DNA of 64,000 nt, from positions 45,187 through 109,186 of the forward strand of contig NZ_CACZDK010000022.1 in assembly GCF_902779965.1 (NCBI RefSeq), read 5' to 3'. This document shows, in pieces, positions 34,770 through 44,100 of the stretch; within the stretch, counting starts at the first letter, position 1, and every line of letters starts with the position of its first letter. The position numbers and the translations under genes are program-made. Source of the DNA: Fibrobacter succinogenes. Lineage in GTDB: Bacteria > Fibrobacterota > Fibrobacteria > Fibrobacterales > Fibrobacteraceae. The notes beneath the pieces are model-generated. The model had not been told where the DNA came from. It saw only the letters and a program-made list of their open reading frames with translations, and searched no databases.

Positions 34770-35060
34770 ATGGCTGTATTTCACGTGAAGAAGACCTCGC
34801 TCGGCGATGACCAGACTAGTCTCGTTTTCAAGGGCAAGATTGTAGAAGGCCCCATCAGCAAGGGCATGACCATTGAAATTCCTGTAACACAGGAAGCTGT
34901 CGTCAAAATGAAAATTTACGACGTCGTCCAGTTCGACAAGCAAAAAGACGAAGACAAAAAGGTGGGCCTTGTTGTAGATTTTTATAACCTTCCCGACGAT
35001 ATGGAAGTCATCATGGACTTAAACATCGCCGACGAAGATTTGAACATCGTAAACGAATAA
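34770..35060 (+). CDS. Small conserved-looking protein of unknown function (96 aa)
   Basis: This is an acidic, soluble protein of 96 residues with no signal peptide, membrane segment or Cys. The sequence alternates short beta-like stretches (TSLVFKGKIVEGPI, KGMTIEIPV, VVKMKIYDVVQFD, KKVGLVVDFYNLP) with a charged KQKDEDKK turn, suggesting a small beta-barrel. The phrase GPISKGMTIEIP recalls domain 2 of translation GTPases, but that is only a resemblance. It lies 48 bases upstream of the GH5 gene on the same strand and may be co-transcribed with it. Confidence 0.7.
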   Translation: MAVFHVKKTSLGDDQTSLVFKGKIVEGPISKGMTIEIPVTQEAVVKMKIYDVVQFDKQKDEDKKVGLVVDFYNLPDDMEVIMDLNIADEDLNIVNE

Positions 35061-35108
35061 CCTATTCATTCACCGGCTGCTCCGGCAGCCAAAGTATGGG
35101 ATACACGC

Positions 35109-36182
35109 ATGAATAAAGAAAGATTGCGCGGAGTGAATTTGGGAGGATGGTTCAGTCAAGTAGACTGCATCGAAGAAAAGGACCCTGTCGGTTTTCCGGG
35201 AGTGGTCGGCCACATCAAGACGTTCCTTGGAACAAACGATTTCAAACGCATCCACGATGCGGGGTTCAACCATGTTCGTTTGCCAGTAGATTACTTTAAT
35301 TTATTTAAAGGCGACGAGCTCAAGCCGGACGAAGAAATCTTTGCTTTACTCGATAAGGCACTCAAGGACATCCAAGACGCCGACCTAGACGTGATTCTCG
35401 ATTTGCACAAGTGCCCGGGTCACGATTTCCACCTCGCTAGCAATCACGAACAAGCTTTCTTTGCCGATGCGAACGCCCGCAAGGACACCCGCAAAATTTG
35501 GGCTTTCATGGCCGAACGCTACAGCTCCATGCCCCGCGTGATGATGGAACTCTTGAATGAACCGGCCGCAAGCGATTCCAAAGTTTGGGACAAAGTCAAG
35601 GACGAAATCTTCTGGGAAATCCGCAAACATGCGCCCAAGAACACCATCGTCGTAGGCGCCAACAAATGGAACAGCGCAAGGGAATTCGAATTCTTGACAC
35701 CGCTCGATGACGACAACGCCATCTACAGTTTCCATACCTACACGCCGGTGACGTTTACACACCAAGGCGCCGCCTGGATTGACGATCCGTTCTTCAAGAT
35801 TGAACGTCCGTGGCCAGGCGATTATGCCGCCCCCGAAGGAGATTGCGCTACTCGACTCCACGTGGAATATGGCAAGTGGGACAAGGCACAGTTACAGGCC
35901 AGCATCCAGAACGCTCTTGATTTTCGTGCCAAGTACGACTTGCCCGTAAGCTGCAATGAATTCGGCGTTTACGTACAAGTTCCTCGCAAGTATCAACTCG
36001 CCTGGATGCGCGACTTCCTTGACATTCTCCGTGATGCCGACGTGGGTTACAGCTACTGGAACTACAAGAATCTGGACTTCGGTCTCGTCTCGAAAGGCGA
36101 ATCGCTGCACAACGATTTGCCGCAGTATAACAACCCCGAACGCCTCGACTCCGAGCTCATGGAAATGATCGCGAAAGGGTAA
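35109..36182 (+). CDS. Glycoside hydrolase family 5 enzyme, apparently cytoplasmic (357 aa)
   Basis: This is a beta-glucanase or cellulase-type (beta/alpha)8 enzyme. Landmarks are RGVNLGGWF at the N-terminus, FNHVRLPVDY, VILDLHKCPG, the acid/base Glu151 in ELLNEP, the His/Tyr pair in YSFHTYTP, the nucleophile Glu284 in CNEFGVY, and YSYWNYKNLDFG. The ATG at 35109 starts MNKERLRGVN directly at the catalytic domain, so there is no signal peptide. It therefore probably hydrolyses imported oligosaccharides inside the cell rather than cellulose outside. Its last 13 codons are duplicated 1.1 kb downstream, beyond the GNAT pair. Confidence 0.9.
   Translation: MNKERLRGVNLGGWFSQVDCIEEKDPVGFPGVVGHIKTFLGTNDFKRIHDAGFNHVRLPVDYFNLFKGDELKPDEEIFALLDKALKDIQDADLDVILDLHKCPGHDFHLASNHEQAFFADANARKDTRKIWAFMAERYSSMPRVMMELLNEPAASDSKVWDKVKDEIFWEIRKHAPKNTIVVGANKWNSAREFEFLTPLDDDNAIYSFHTYTPVTFTHQGAAWIDDPFFKIERPWPGDYAAPEGDCATRLHVEYGKWDKAQLQASIQNALDFRAKYDLPVSCNEFGVYVQVPRKYQLAWMRDFLDILRDADVGYSYWNYKNLDFGLVSKGESLHNDLPQYNNPERLDSELMEMIAKG
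36144..36182 (+). repeat. Left copy of a 39-base direct repeat (GH5 3' end)
   Basis: The last 13 codons of the GH5 gene (LDSELMEMIAKG plus stop) are 34/39 identical to 37252-37290. Four of the five differences are silent or change only the stop codon type, and one changes Leu to Phe. Confidence 0.85.
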
Positions 36183-36234
36183 CGCGGCGGAGCCGCAGTA
36201 GGCAGCCAGCAGAACTCAGAATTTAGACAAGAAC

Positions 36235-36262
36235 GCCTCGGATTAAATCCGGGGCATTTTTT
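36235..36262 (+). terminator. Terminator after the GH5 gene
   Basis: GCCTCGGATT and ATCCGGGGC can pair around an AA loop, with a T-run after the stem. Confidence 0.7.
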
Positions 36263-36467
36263 ACTATTGAGCAACTAACAAATAGCACATTTGCCACAGT
36301 CCCTTGCTAACAGTTGTTGACAAAATGAACGGTCAAAATTCCGGCCCCTTGCATTTTATTTTTGGCTTATATATTTTTAGTACGGATCCATTGAGGATGC
36401 CATCCGGTCCAGCCGGGCGTTAATATATCAGTTACTTTTATTCTAACAACTAACAAATAGGATACTC

Positions 36468-36686
36468 ATGGCAAGACCCATCAGAGAAACTCCGATTTTG
36501 TTCGGCGAGGATGCTCGCCGGTTTATCGCCCGTATGCAGGAGAGGCACCCCGAAACTCCGGAAGCTCGTGCCCAACGTTTACGGGACTACGAATTTTTCC
36601 TAAAAGCATTTGAACGAGGCATGCGAGAAAAGCGTGCCCGCGAAGCCGCTAACGGAGGTAAAGATCCATGGTTCGACAATATATAG
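36468..36686 (+). CDS. Small protein preceding a GNAT acetyltransferase, possible antitoxin (72 aa)
   Basis: This is a basic 72-residue protein, Arg-rich and predicted mainly helical (EDARRFIARMQERHPETPEARAQR...). It has no known motif that I recognise. It overlaps the following GNAT gene by 19 bases, as antitoxins often do. Upstream are TTGAC (36317-36321) and GTCAA (36332-36336) as an inverted repeat, a possible autoregulatory operator, and a 14-base sequence, CAACTAACAAATAG, that also occurs at 36272. The whole pair lies between duplicated GH5 3' ends. The antitoxin role is inferred only from size, charge, overlap and partner. Confidence 0.6.
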   Translation: MARPIRETPILFGEDARRFIARMQERHPETPEARAQRLRDYEFFLKAFERGMREKRAREAANGGKDPWFDNI

Positions 36687-37228
36687 ATAACGAGTCTATT
36701 CGATTTATTCGACTGCAACCATTCAACAAAGTCAAAAGTTTTGACTGCGGAGATGCTGATTTAAACGATTTCATTTTAAATCGCGCAACTCTTTTTGACA
36801 AATACATGTTAGCGGTCAGCTACACCTGTGTTGACATCAACGACACCAGCAGGCCTTTAGCCTATTTTAGCTTGGCAAACGACAAAATCGCAACCAGCGA
36901 CTTTCCTAGCATGACGGAATTCAACAGATTCCGCCGTAAACAAGGATTCCCGAACGAGAAAAGGCTAAAAAGCTACCCCGCCGTGAAGCTCTGCCGCCTA
37001 GCCGTTGACATCTACGCCAAAAATCAAAAACTCGGTACACAAGTTCTAAACATCATCAAGTCCATGTTCGTCATCAACAACAAGACAGGCTGTCGCTTTA
37101 TAACGGTTGACGCCTACTTGGCAGCAGTTCCGTTCTACGAAAAGAACGGATTCCGCATGATGAATCTCGAAGACAACGATCCGCATACACGATTGATGTA
37201 CTTCGACTTGATGGATCTGGTGGCGTAA
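36668..37228 (+). CDS. GNAT family N-acetyltransferase, possible toxin of a two-gene module (186 aa)
   Basis: This is a Gcn5-related acetyltransferase fold. Family-like phrases are FDCGDADLNDFILNRA near the N-terminus, a beta-strand with LAYFSLANDKI, LCRLAVD then KNQKLGTQVLNII as the acetyl-CoA pyrophosphate loop (Q/RxxGxG/A-like), and FITVDAYLAAVPFYEKNGF, the C-terminal Tyr region. The N-terminal phrase resembles GNAT toxins that acetylate aminoacyl-tRNA (TacT/AtaT type) paired with small antitoxins. GGAGG lies eight bases before the ATG inside the upstream gene. Base composition is lower in GC than the neighbouring GH5 gene. Substrate is not provable from sequence. Confidence 0.78.
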   Translation: MVRQYIDNESIRFIRLQPFNKVKSFDCGDADLNDFILNRATLFDKYMLAVSYTCVDINDTSRPLAYFSLANDKIATSDFPSMTEFNRFRRKQGFPNEKRLKSYPAVKLCRLAVDIYAKNQKLGTQVLNIIKSMFVINNKTGCRFITVDAYLAAVPFYEKNGFRMMNLEDNDPHTRLMYFDLMDLVA

Positions 37229-37251
37229 GGCAATAAACGGAAAAAGACCTA

Positions 37252-37290
37252 CTCGACTCCGAATTCATGGAAATGATTGCGAAGGGGTGA
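37252..37290 (+). repeat. Right copy of the 39-base direct repeat (displaced GH5 3' end)
   Basis: Reads LDSEFMEMIAKG plus stop in one frame, starting at exactly the same codon as the left copy and with no homology before it. It has no gene of its own. Together with 36144-36182 it brackets the GNAT pair. Confidence 0.85.
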
Positions 37291-37472
37291 GTTAGAATTT
37301 AGAACTTAGAGCTTAGAACTTAGAGGTTTGTCATACAGATGCTAAGGGCTCAGTAGATAGTAAAACATGGCTTCTTCGTCATCCTGACGCCGAAGGCGGA
37401 TATATGAAACTAGGCACTTTAGTGCCTTAGTTGAATTAGGTTCGAAGGAGCTGGATCCAGTTACAAAAAAAA

Positions 37473-37496
37473 GGCGGACGAAAGTCCGCTTTTTTT
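37473..37496 (-). terminator. Terminator of the 51350-37495 operon
   Basis: The stem GCGGAC/GTCCGC has a GAAA loop, with A-runs before and T-runs after. It lies directly beyond the stop codon at 37495 on the minus strand and could work in both directions. Confidence 0.8.
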
Positions 37497-38160
37497 ATTC
37501 CACATTAAAGATTTTCATCGGCAGAAGATGTCTTTGTTTTGCTTTTAGAACTTCAAGAGCAACTGTACTTTCACCGCCTTGAGGCGAATTCGTCTTTATC
37601 GTCACTTTCTTAAGCGTACCCGGAAGCGAGCAGGAATTATCGCAATACTCGAATTCGCTCACTGAACCCACTCCATTCACAACAACATTCATCTTCATCA
37701 CACGTTTGTTTTTTTGTGAATAGTAAAGCGTTGGCTTGGCCGGATCCTTGGGTGTTAATTTCCAAAAGTTTCCCTCAGCAATAGGATTGTTGTAATCCTC
37801 AGGAGACCCCATCTGCTTATTCACATCGGCAGGATTCTGCGCAGGCATATTCTGCGCAGGGAGCTTTTTTCCAGTCTTCAAGTCCGTCACCTTCATTCGA
37901 CCGTTATTCTGCACCATTTCCATCTGCATCATACTTGACTTGATGGTGGTAATGGATTTCGATTCCCCCGCAGTAAGCAAAGCCACGTTTATCACCTGCG
38001 AAGGCATACCGGGAAGTGTTACCGTAGTACGCATCTGCATTTCACATGTATCAGGAAAAGCAGCTTTCTTTTGATTATCAAAAACCGTCTGCAAGCTAAG
38101 TGCATTTGCATGAATCGAAATGAACGAAGCAGCAACAAAAATTTTAAATAATTTATTCAT
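37495..38160 (-). CDS. Secreted protein of unknown function, LolA-like fold possible (221 aa)
   Basis: The signal peptide MNKLFKIFVAASFISIHANA is cleaved before LSL. The mature part alternates amphipathic strands (MQMRTTVTLPG, QVINVALLTAGES, NGRMKVTDLKTGK, RVMKMNVVVNGVGSVSEFEY), which resembles the open beta-barrel of LolA/outer-membrane lipoprotein-sorting proteins, but the match is only by pattern. One close Cys pair (CDNSC) is present. It starts nine bases after the stop of the giant gene, so it is the last gene of that operon and may help fold or move its product (inference). Confidence 0.65.
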   Translation of the reverse strand: MNKLFKIFVAASFISIHANALSLQTVFDNQKKAAFPDTCEMQMRTTVTLPGMPSQVINVALLTAGESKSITTIKSSMMQMEMVQNNGRMKVTDLKTGKKLPAQNMPAQNPADVNKQMGSPEDYNNPIAEGNFWKLTPKDPAKPTLYYSQKNKRVMKMNVVVNGVGSVSEFEYCDNSCSLPGTLKKVTIKTNSPQGGESTVALEVLKAKQRHLLPMKIFNVE

Positions 38161-38169
38161 AATACATCC

Positions 38170-41100
38170 TTAAAGCATAGAAAGTTTCTTTGTCGATTTA
38201 ATAGTTCCATTTACCTTTAACATTAAATACGTCCTGTTCATATCTATTCCCGTCCAATTAACACGAACAAATTGTTCACCGGGAGCAAGGCTCCCGTTAA
38301 AAATAGATTTTACAGGCTTGCCCAAGGCGGTCACCAGACCCAGTTCCACATTCATCCACTTATCAATCGTAAGGACAAGACCTTCTGATGTACGTATAAT
38401 AGGAATTGTTCCCGGCGCTTGATAACCGAATTCAACATTGTAAACAGAATCAGGAGCCATTTCGTCCGGTGCAGGTAACGGCCAAACCGGTGTATCGCCG
38501 TAAATCACGTAACCCGTAGAATCGAACAAACAAATGCCACGAGCCACCCTCATCGCCACTCCCAAACTGTCATGGCTAGGATCATCGAGCGCATTCCACA
38601 ATTTTGTCCATCCGGATAAGTGCAACGAAACTTTCACGGGATTCTGCCAGATTTTACCCGCAGCAAGCGATTTATCGCAATGGACAGTCACCTGCCAGCG
38701 ACCAGAACCAAGACTTTCCATAGAGGCCGAGGAACACTCAGACTTGTCGTTTATTTCATAATCTGGGGCAAGCCCCTCTTCCACAAAGAAGTAGTAACGC
38801 ACATCGAAATTTTTCAATGCGACATTGCCCGTATTTTCCACCTTGAAGTGTATTTCGCTTGCCTGATTGTTACCACGCATATCAGCTGCGAGCACACGAG
38901 CCTTGGTCTCAAGCGACACAGGATCTTCCATCTCGGCACAAGAACCGCCAATCAGATTATTTTCGCTGTCAAGGACAATAACGCCAGCATCTTCATAGAA
39001 GCCGTCGATATTTGCAACGAGGCCAGAATTCGGATCTACAAAGGACGGGTCATCGGAAGCATCCCACGGGACATTACGTAGATTGTACAAGCCAAAGTGC
39101 GGTCCGTCGCCATTGAAAACGGTTCCGGCAATAGGAATTACCTCGGCAAACTTCCATTCCACATAGCCCGTGTTGGCACTTTCGGAATGCACCGCAGGGA
39201 ATGTCGCCACATTGTTCGGCCAGTAGCGATCGACACCGGCTGCCGCAGCATCCTCACCACGGAAATAGTAGCGGACAGAGAATCCGTTCACAGGTTCATT
39301 AGAAATGTTGCGCAGGCGGATTCTCGGACGGAGCGTAGATGTTTCCGGATAACCTTCGTAGCGCAAATACGACTTTATCTTGCGAACCGTATCGGCAGAC
39401 GCAATTCCAGCAACCTTGTCAGATGAGCTTACACCCCAGGCAATCATCGAAGCCGGAATGTTGGCTGTAGTGAGAGCTATACCACCAATCTGAATAGCGG
39501 CAGGAACCTTCAGAGTCAACGTATGCGTACCAGCAGCAAGATGCACGGACACGCCCGAAACCGTCACGGCTCGCCATGTATTGGAAACAGCAGCTGTTCC
39601 TGCGAGCAAGTTCGATTCGCCGACAAAGACCGGCTTATCGCCAACTGTCGCAGACCTTGTGTACAATACGACATTGTAGTCCGCCGCATTCTCGACAATT
39701 ACGGACATTGTGAGTGTCGCCGAATCGCCCGATACAAGATACTTGTTGCCCGCCACAGAGCAGGAGAACTCGTTCGAGAATCCGCTTACGGCATCCATAT
39801 CCTTCACGGCAACAACAATGATATCGGATACCTCGCCAGCATCGGTTACAGGCTTCGAAAGTTCCTCGACTTCCGCAGCAGAAAGCGCACGCGAGTACAT
39901 GCGGATATCAGCGATGTTCCCGATATAGGACGATTCACCGCCAGCCTTGCCCATGGAGAATCGACCATCCAGTTCGCGTTCCTGTGAAATTCCGGCATCC
40001 CTAGCTTTTTTCAATATGCCATCGACATAGAACTTCACATGCCCAGAATCTACGGTCACTACTACGTGAGCCCAGGACTTTTCACCGATTGGAAGCAGTT
40101 CAGAATCCCAAGAACGAGAACCTTCGACCAGTTTCAACACGCCTCCGCGCTGCATGAGTTCAATATTGAGACCGTTAATTCCCGTAAAACCGAGCACCCT
40201 ACGCCATGCGCTGTACCCTGAACCACGCTTGATACGCGCTTCAAACGAGTAAGAAGTCGAACTTCCAAAATAAACGGTCCCATTACCACTAGCAAAGTCT
40301 GCAGCCCTACCGAAATAAAGTCCCGCATCGCTTTGCCATGCATTTTTCATGTTCGTCAATTCAAGGTCATGGCCTGTACCAAGGAACTCATGAGCATAAT
40401 TTCCACCACCTTCACGAGCAGGATACCACAACGCAAGTTCCGTCGGATACGGGTAAAGCTTTCCGGATGTAAATTTCTGTTCCGCGTGATTATGGCCGTA
40501 ATCTTCCACGCGCATGTTCAGAGCGAGATTGCAACCGGAGCACTCAGCAAGCCGCTTTCGGGAAATGCGGACACTTGCAGACACTTGACCAGTCGTATCA
40601 GGCCGCAGATTTATTACACGCAACGTATCGTCACCAAACACAGGTGTTACAATTACGCGAGCGACACCCGATTCAGAATCCATCACTTTTGCGCTCACCG
40701 TAAATATACGGTCAAGAACCTCGGAAGAATCATCCACGGAGAAGTTCCTGATGACAGGTCGCGCAGAATCCGTATAAACCCGCGGCCCTGCCATCTGCAA
40801 GTCCATACCGAGAATAGAAACACCAACATAACGAGACTCGTAAATACCTTTGGCGATTTTACCAATTCGTGGTTCGCTAGAAGTCTTGGAACCATCATAA
40901 ATAATCGTATCGGGAATTTCTCCTCGCACTTCTGCAGCAACACGACCATTCCGATAAAGCGTCACTAACCCATATCCCGGATGCGTACAACTTGCCCCAT
41001 AAGCCATAAAGCCATTGTCAAGGCCAAGCCACAACGAGTCCGACGGGACAGAACAGGCAAACTGAGTATTCACTGTCAGAGCACGAGCCACCGCCGGAGC

Positions 41101-44100
41101 CGCAGGAAGTTCTTCCATATTTCCATTTGCGTCGGGTTCGCCAAGAGCAACCACGAACACATAGCTAGTATCGATAGCTTTTCCTCGCGACGGCAAGGTT
41201 ACTTGTGCAAAGCCATTGGAATCCGCCGTAAACGAAAGCAAGGCCGGCGGCGTAGCATCGCCGCGATTGGCCCACAGCGAGTCATCATCTACATACAAGC
41301 GGTATCTCGAAATGCCGTCCACGCGAACCGTGCGGGTTTTCACCGATGCAATTTCGGGCAGAACGGTCACGCTGAAGTTTTGCGTTTCAGCAATGGAGGA
41401 ATCCATCGCCGTAAACACAGAGAATGTTTGCGTCTCGGCAGAAATGAACAGGTATGCCCATGCAAAGCTATCACCGACACAGCGAACCTTCGTCATTTTA
41501 TTGCGATCATCGCATTTTAAGGTGTCTGCGCCCTCCATGACGGCACTTCCATCCGCATTCAGGAACCCATACAACGCATTTTGAAGCGGAACAAATCGTT
41601 TACCTGTTGTATCGACCTTGTACAGCCTTACCGTCTGCGGAGTCGCACGCATCGCCTTCATTTCATCGTAGCTTATCTTCACCTGAATACGTGGCCGCAC
41701 GGAATCCGCAAATGTCATATGCGGCAAAATTTCGATAATCGGGCCCTTGAGCGCCAAGTTGTTGAATACCTCGAACGAATAATCCTTCGCGTCAATCGTT
41801 CGTACAGTAACATCTTTGGCCGTATCCACCGAATTCTTCGGGAATGTGACACTCACTTCTTCGAACAAGGATTTGACGGTCTTGTAGTCCGATGCATCCA
41901 CCGGGCGACCGACAATCATGTCAAATTTTGCAAAATTATACGATGTTTTATCTTTATCTCCCCACAGGAGCATGAACTGAGTATTCCCTTGCAACTTATT
42001 CACATCGAACCAGCCCAAACGATACCAGCCCTTCGTATCAACCTTGATAGAATCTTTCCATCTCGGTTCCAGCATGGAATTAGGAACGGCATAGAAAGCA
42101 TTCCCATTCAAATACGCCAACTGATAATTTATGCCATTTTTCAAGTATGCCCGAATTTCCACAAGTTCTTTCGGACGCTTGACTTTTATGGAATCGGCAG
42201 GCCTAAATTCCACATACCTATCCGCAGAATCAGGATAATCGCCCGAAACTTTCAAATGAGTATGGTCACTAGAATCTAGCTGCAATAAGATTGCAGAATT
42301 CAAAACAACATTTTTAACCCATTGATTATAGTTGATATAAAGACTATCCGCTGCCAAAATATTATTCATCGGCAGTTTTGCTTTATTAGGACGCACAGGA
42401 ACTTTTACAGTCGTGTCCATATCTTCGGACTTGCGATAAACAATATCATAAGCTATAGAATCCGCACGGACATAAAGCGTATCTTTTCTACTGGACAAAG
42501 TCAGCACAGAATCGCGAAGAGTAACCTTTGTTGGATTAATACCTAGCGAATCTACCGAAGCTACGACATGATCACTGGCAAGATTGCCAAGTATTTTCGT
42601 AACCGTATCGACTTTTACGAAAAATTGATGTTTCGCCTTATCATAATCTTGAGAAGATGGAACAACAGAAATTTCAACGGATTTTCGACCAAATTTTGAA
42701 ACATCGAGACTATCCTTGAATCGCTGTTCCAAAGTTTTTCCCGTAGCAATCGCAGGCGTGTTCACCATATTCTTTATGAAACCGTCACTACGCACAAAGT
42801 TTAAAGTCCATACGGTATCCGTGTAATCTCCATAATAGTAGTGAATACGGGAAGCCAAGTCATAATACTTGTAACAAGCAGAGCTACCATTGCTTGCAAA
42901 ATCCCATTTTTGCCCAGAGGCCAAGCAAGAATCCGTCACTTGAGTACGCCAATTTAAAGTTGCCGGATAAGCGATGGTATCCACATTGCGGCTTGTATCT
43001 ATTTTCGCTCTCGATATCGCCATATTGCGGCCTACATAGAATTCAACAAATGCTCCCTTCAAATAGAATGGAGTCTGCTTAACCACAGAATCATTGCTCG
43101 TTGCAGAAACGACACATTTGCGACCATTTGAAGTTGATCTCATAAAACCGACATTCGTCAGCATGGTATCGCAACCACTCGAATCTATCGAAGCATTTAC
43201 AGCAAGAACCTTAAAATAGTCATGTTCATCTTTGGGAGCAAAGAACTGCATATCAAACCGAGCAGATTGCATATGCTGCGCATCTTCATCAGCAAAGAGG
43301 AACGTATTTAAACCACCATCCAATAACGAAGCCGGATACATCGGCAAATACTGAACTTCAAACGGGGTTAACAGGCCATAGGTCCTGTCGTATTTCCATT
43401 TGTTTCCATCGTAATAAGAACCCGTCGCAACATCTAGTTTAAGTATAGTATTAGAATTGCCTTGCAAAGCTTCCCAATAACCACTTTCCCCATCACCAAA
43501 AATTGTCTTGTTCGTATGGTCAAAACGGACTGTGCGGTTTACGAGGTTGTCCATGCCGAAAGGGGCATCCCAATAGGATTTGGGGATAGTCAATTTAACA
43601 TAAAAATCCATTTCTCTCCAACGTTCCTCGTTACAGCCATCATTTATCGTTCCATAATTCTTATAAAAATAATCAGAAACCCTATAAATATCCACATTAA
43701 ACAAGTTTGCGTTCGGATTGTAATTAGGTGTATTTTTTAACGTATCTACGCCATATGCACAAGACGTATCGGCAAAAGCAGAATCAGCATATACTACAGA
43801 ACAGTTCTCATTTTTTGATGTAACAATTGATGTATCGTGAACAGCACTTCCGTCAGGTTTTGGAATATTCCACCCATTAGCCCCATCGGAATCAAGGTAA
43901 TCAGATAATTTCCAAATCACTTCTGTTGATTGTTTTAAATTTTTAAAATCCTTTGCATTTAATAAAGAAATGTCCCTTCCTTTTAGTTGATCATTTAAAG
44001 TACGTTCCATCAAAACAATGACATCAATGTGTGTTAAATAATCCTTATTATTATCATAGCCATATTTAAATTGTATTGGTAGCCCAAAAAGAGTCCCTGG

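Noticed and set aside
36183..37251. A complete prophage or integrative element carrying the GNAT pair.
   Set aside because: No integrase, recombinase or phage gene fits in the interval; only the direct repeats suggest insertion, so it is reported as a finding and not annotated as a mobile element.
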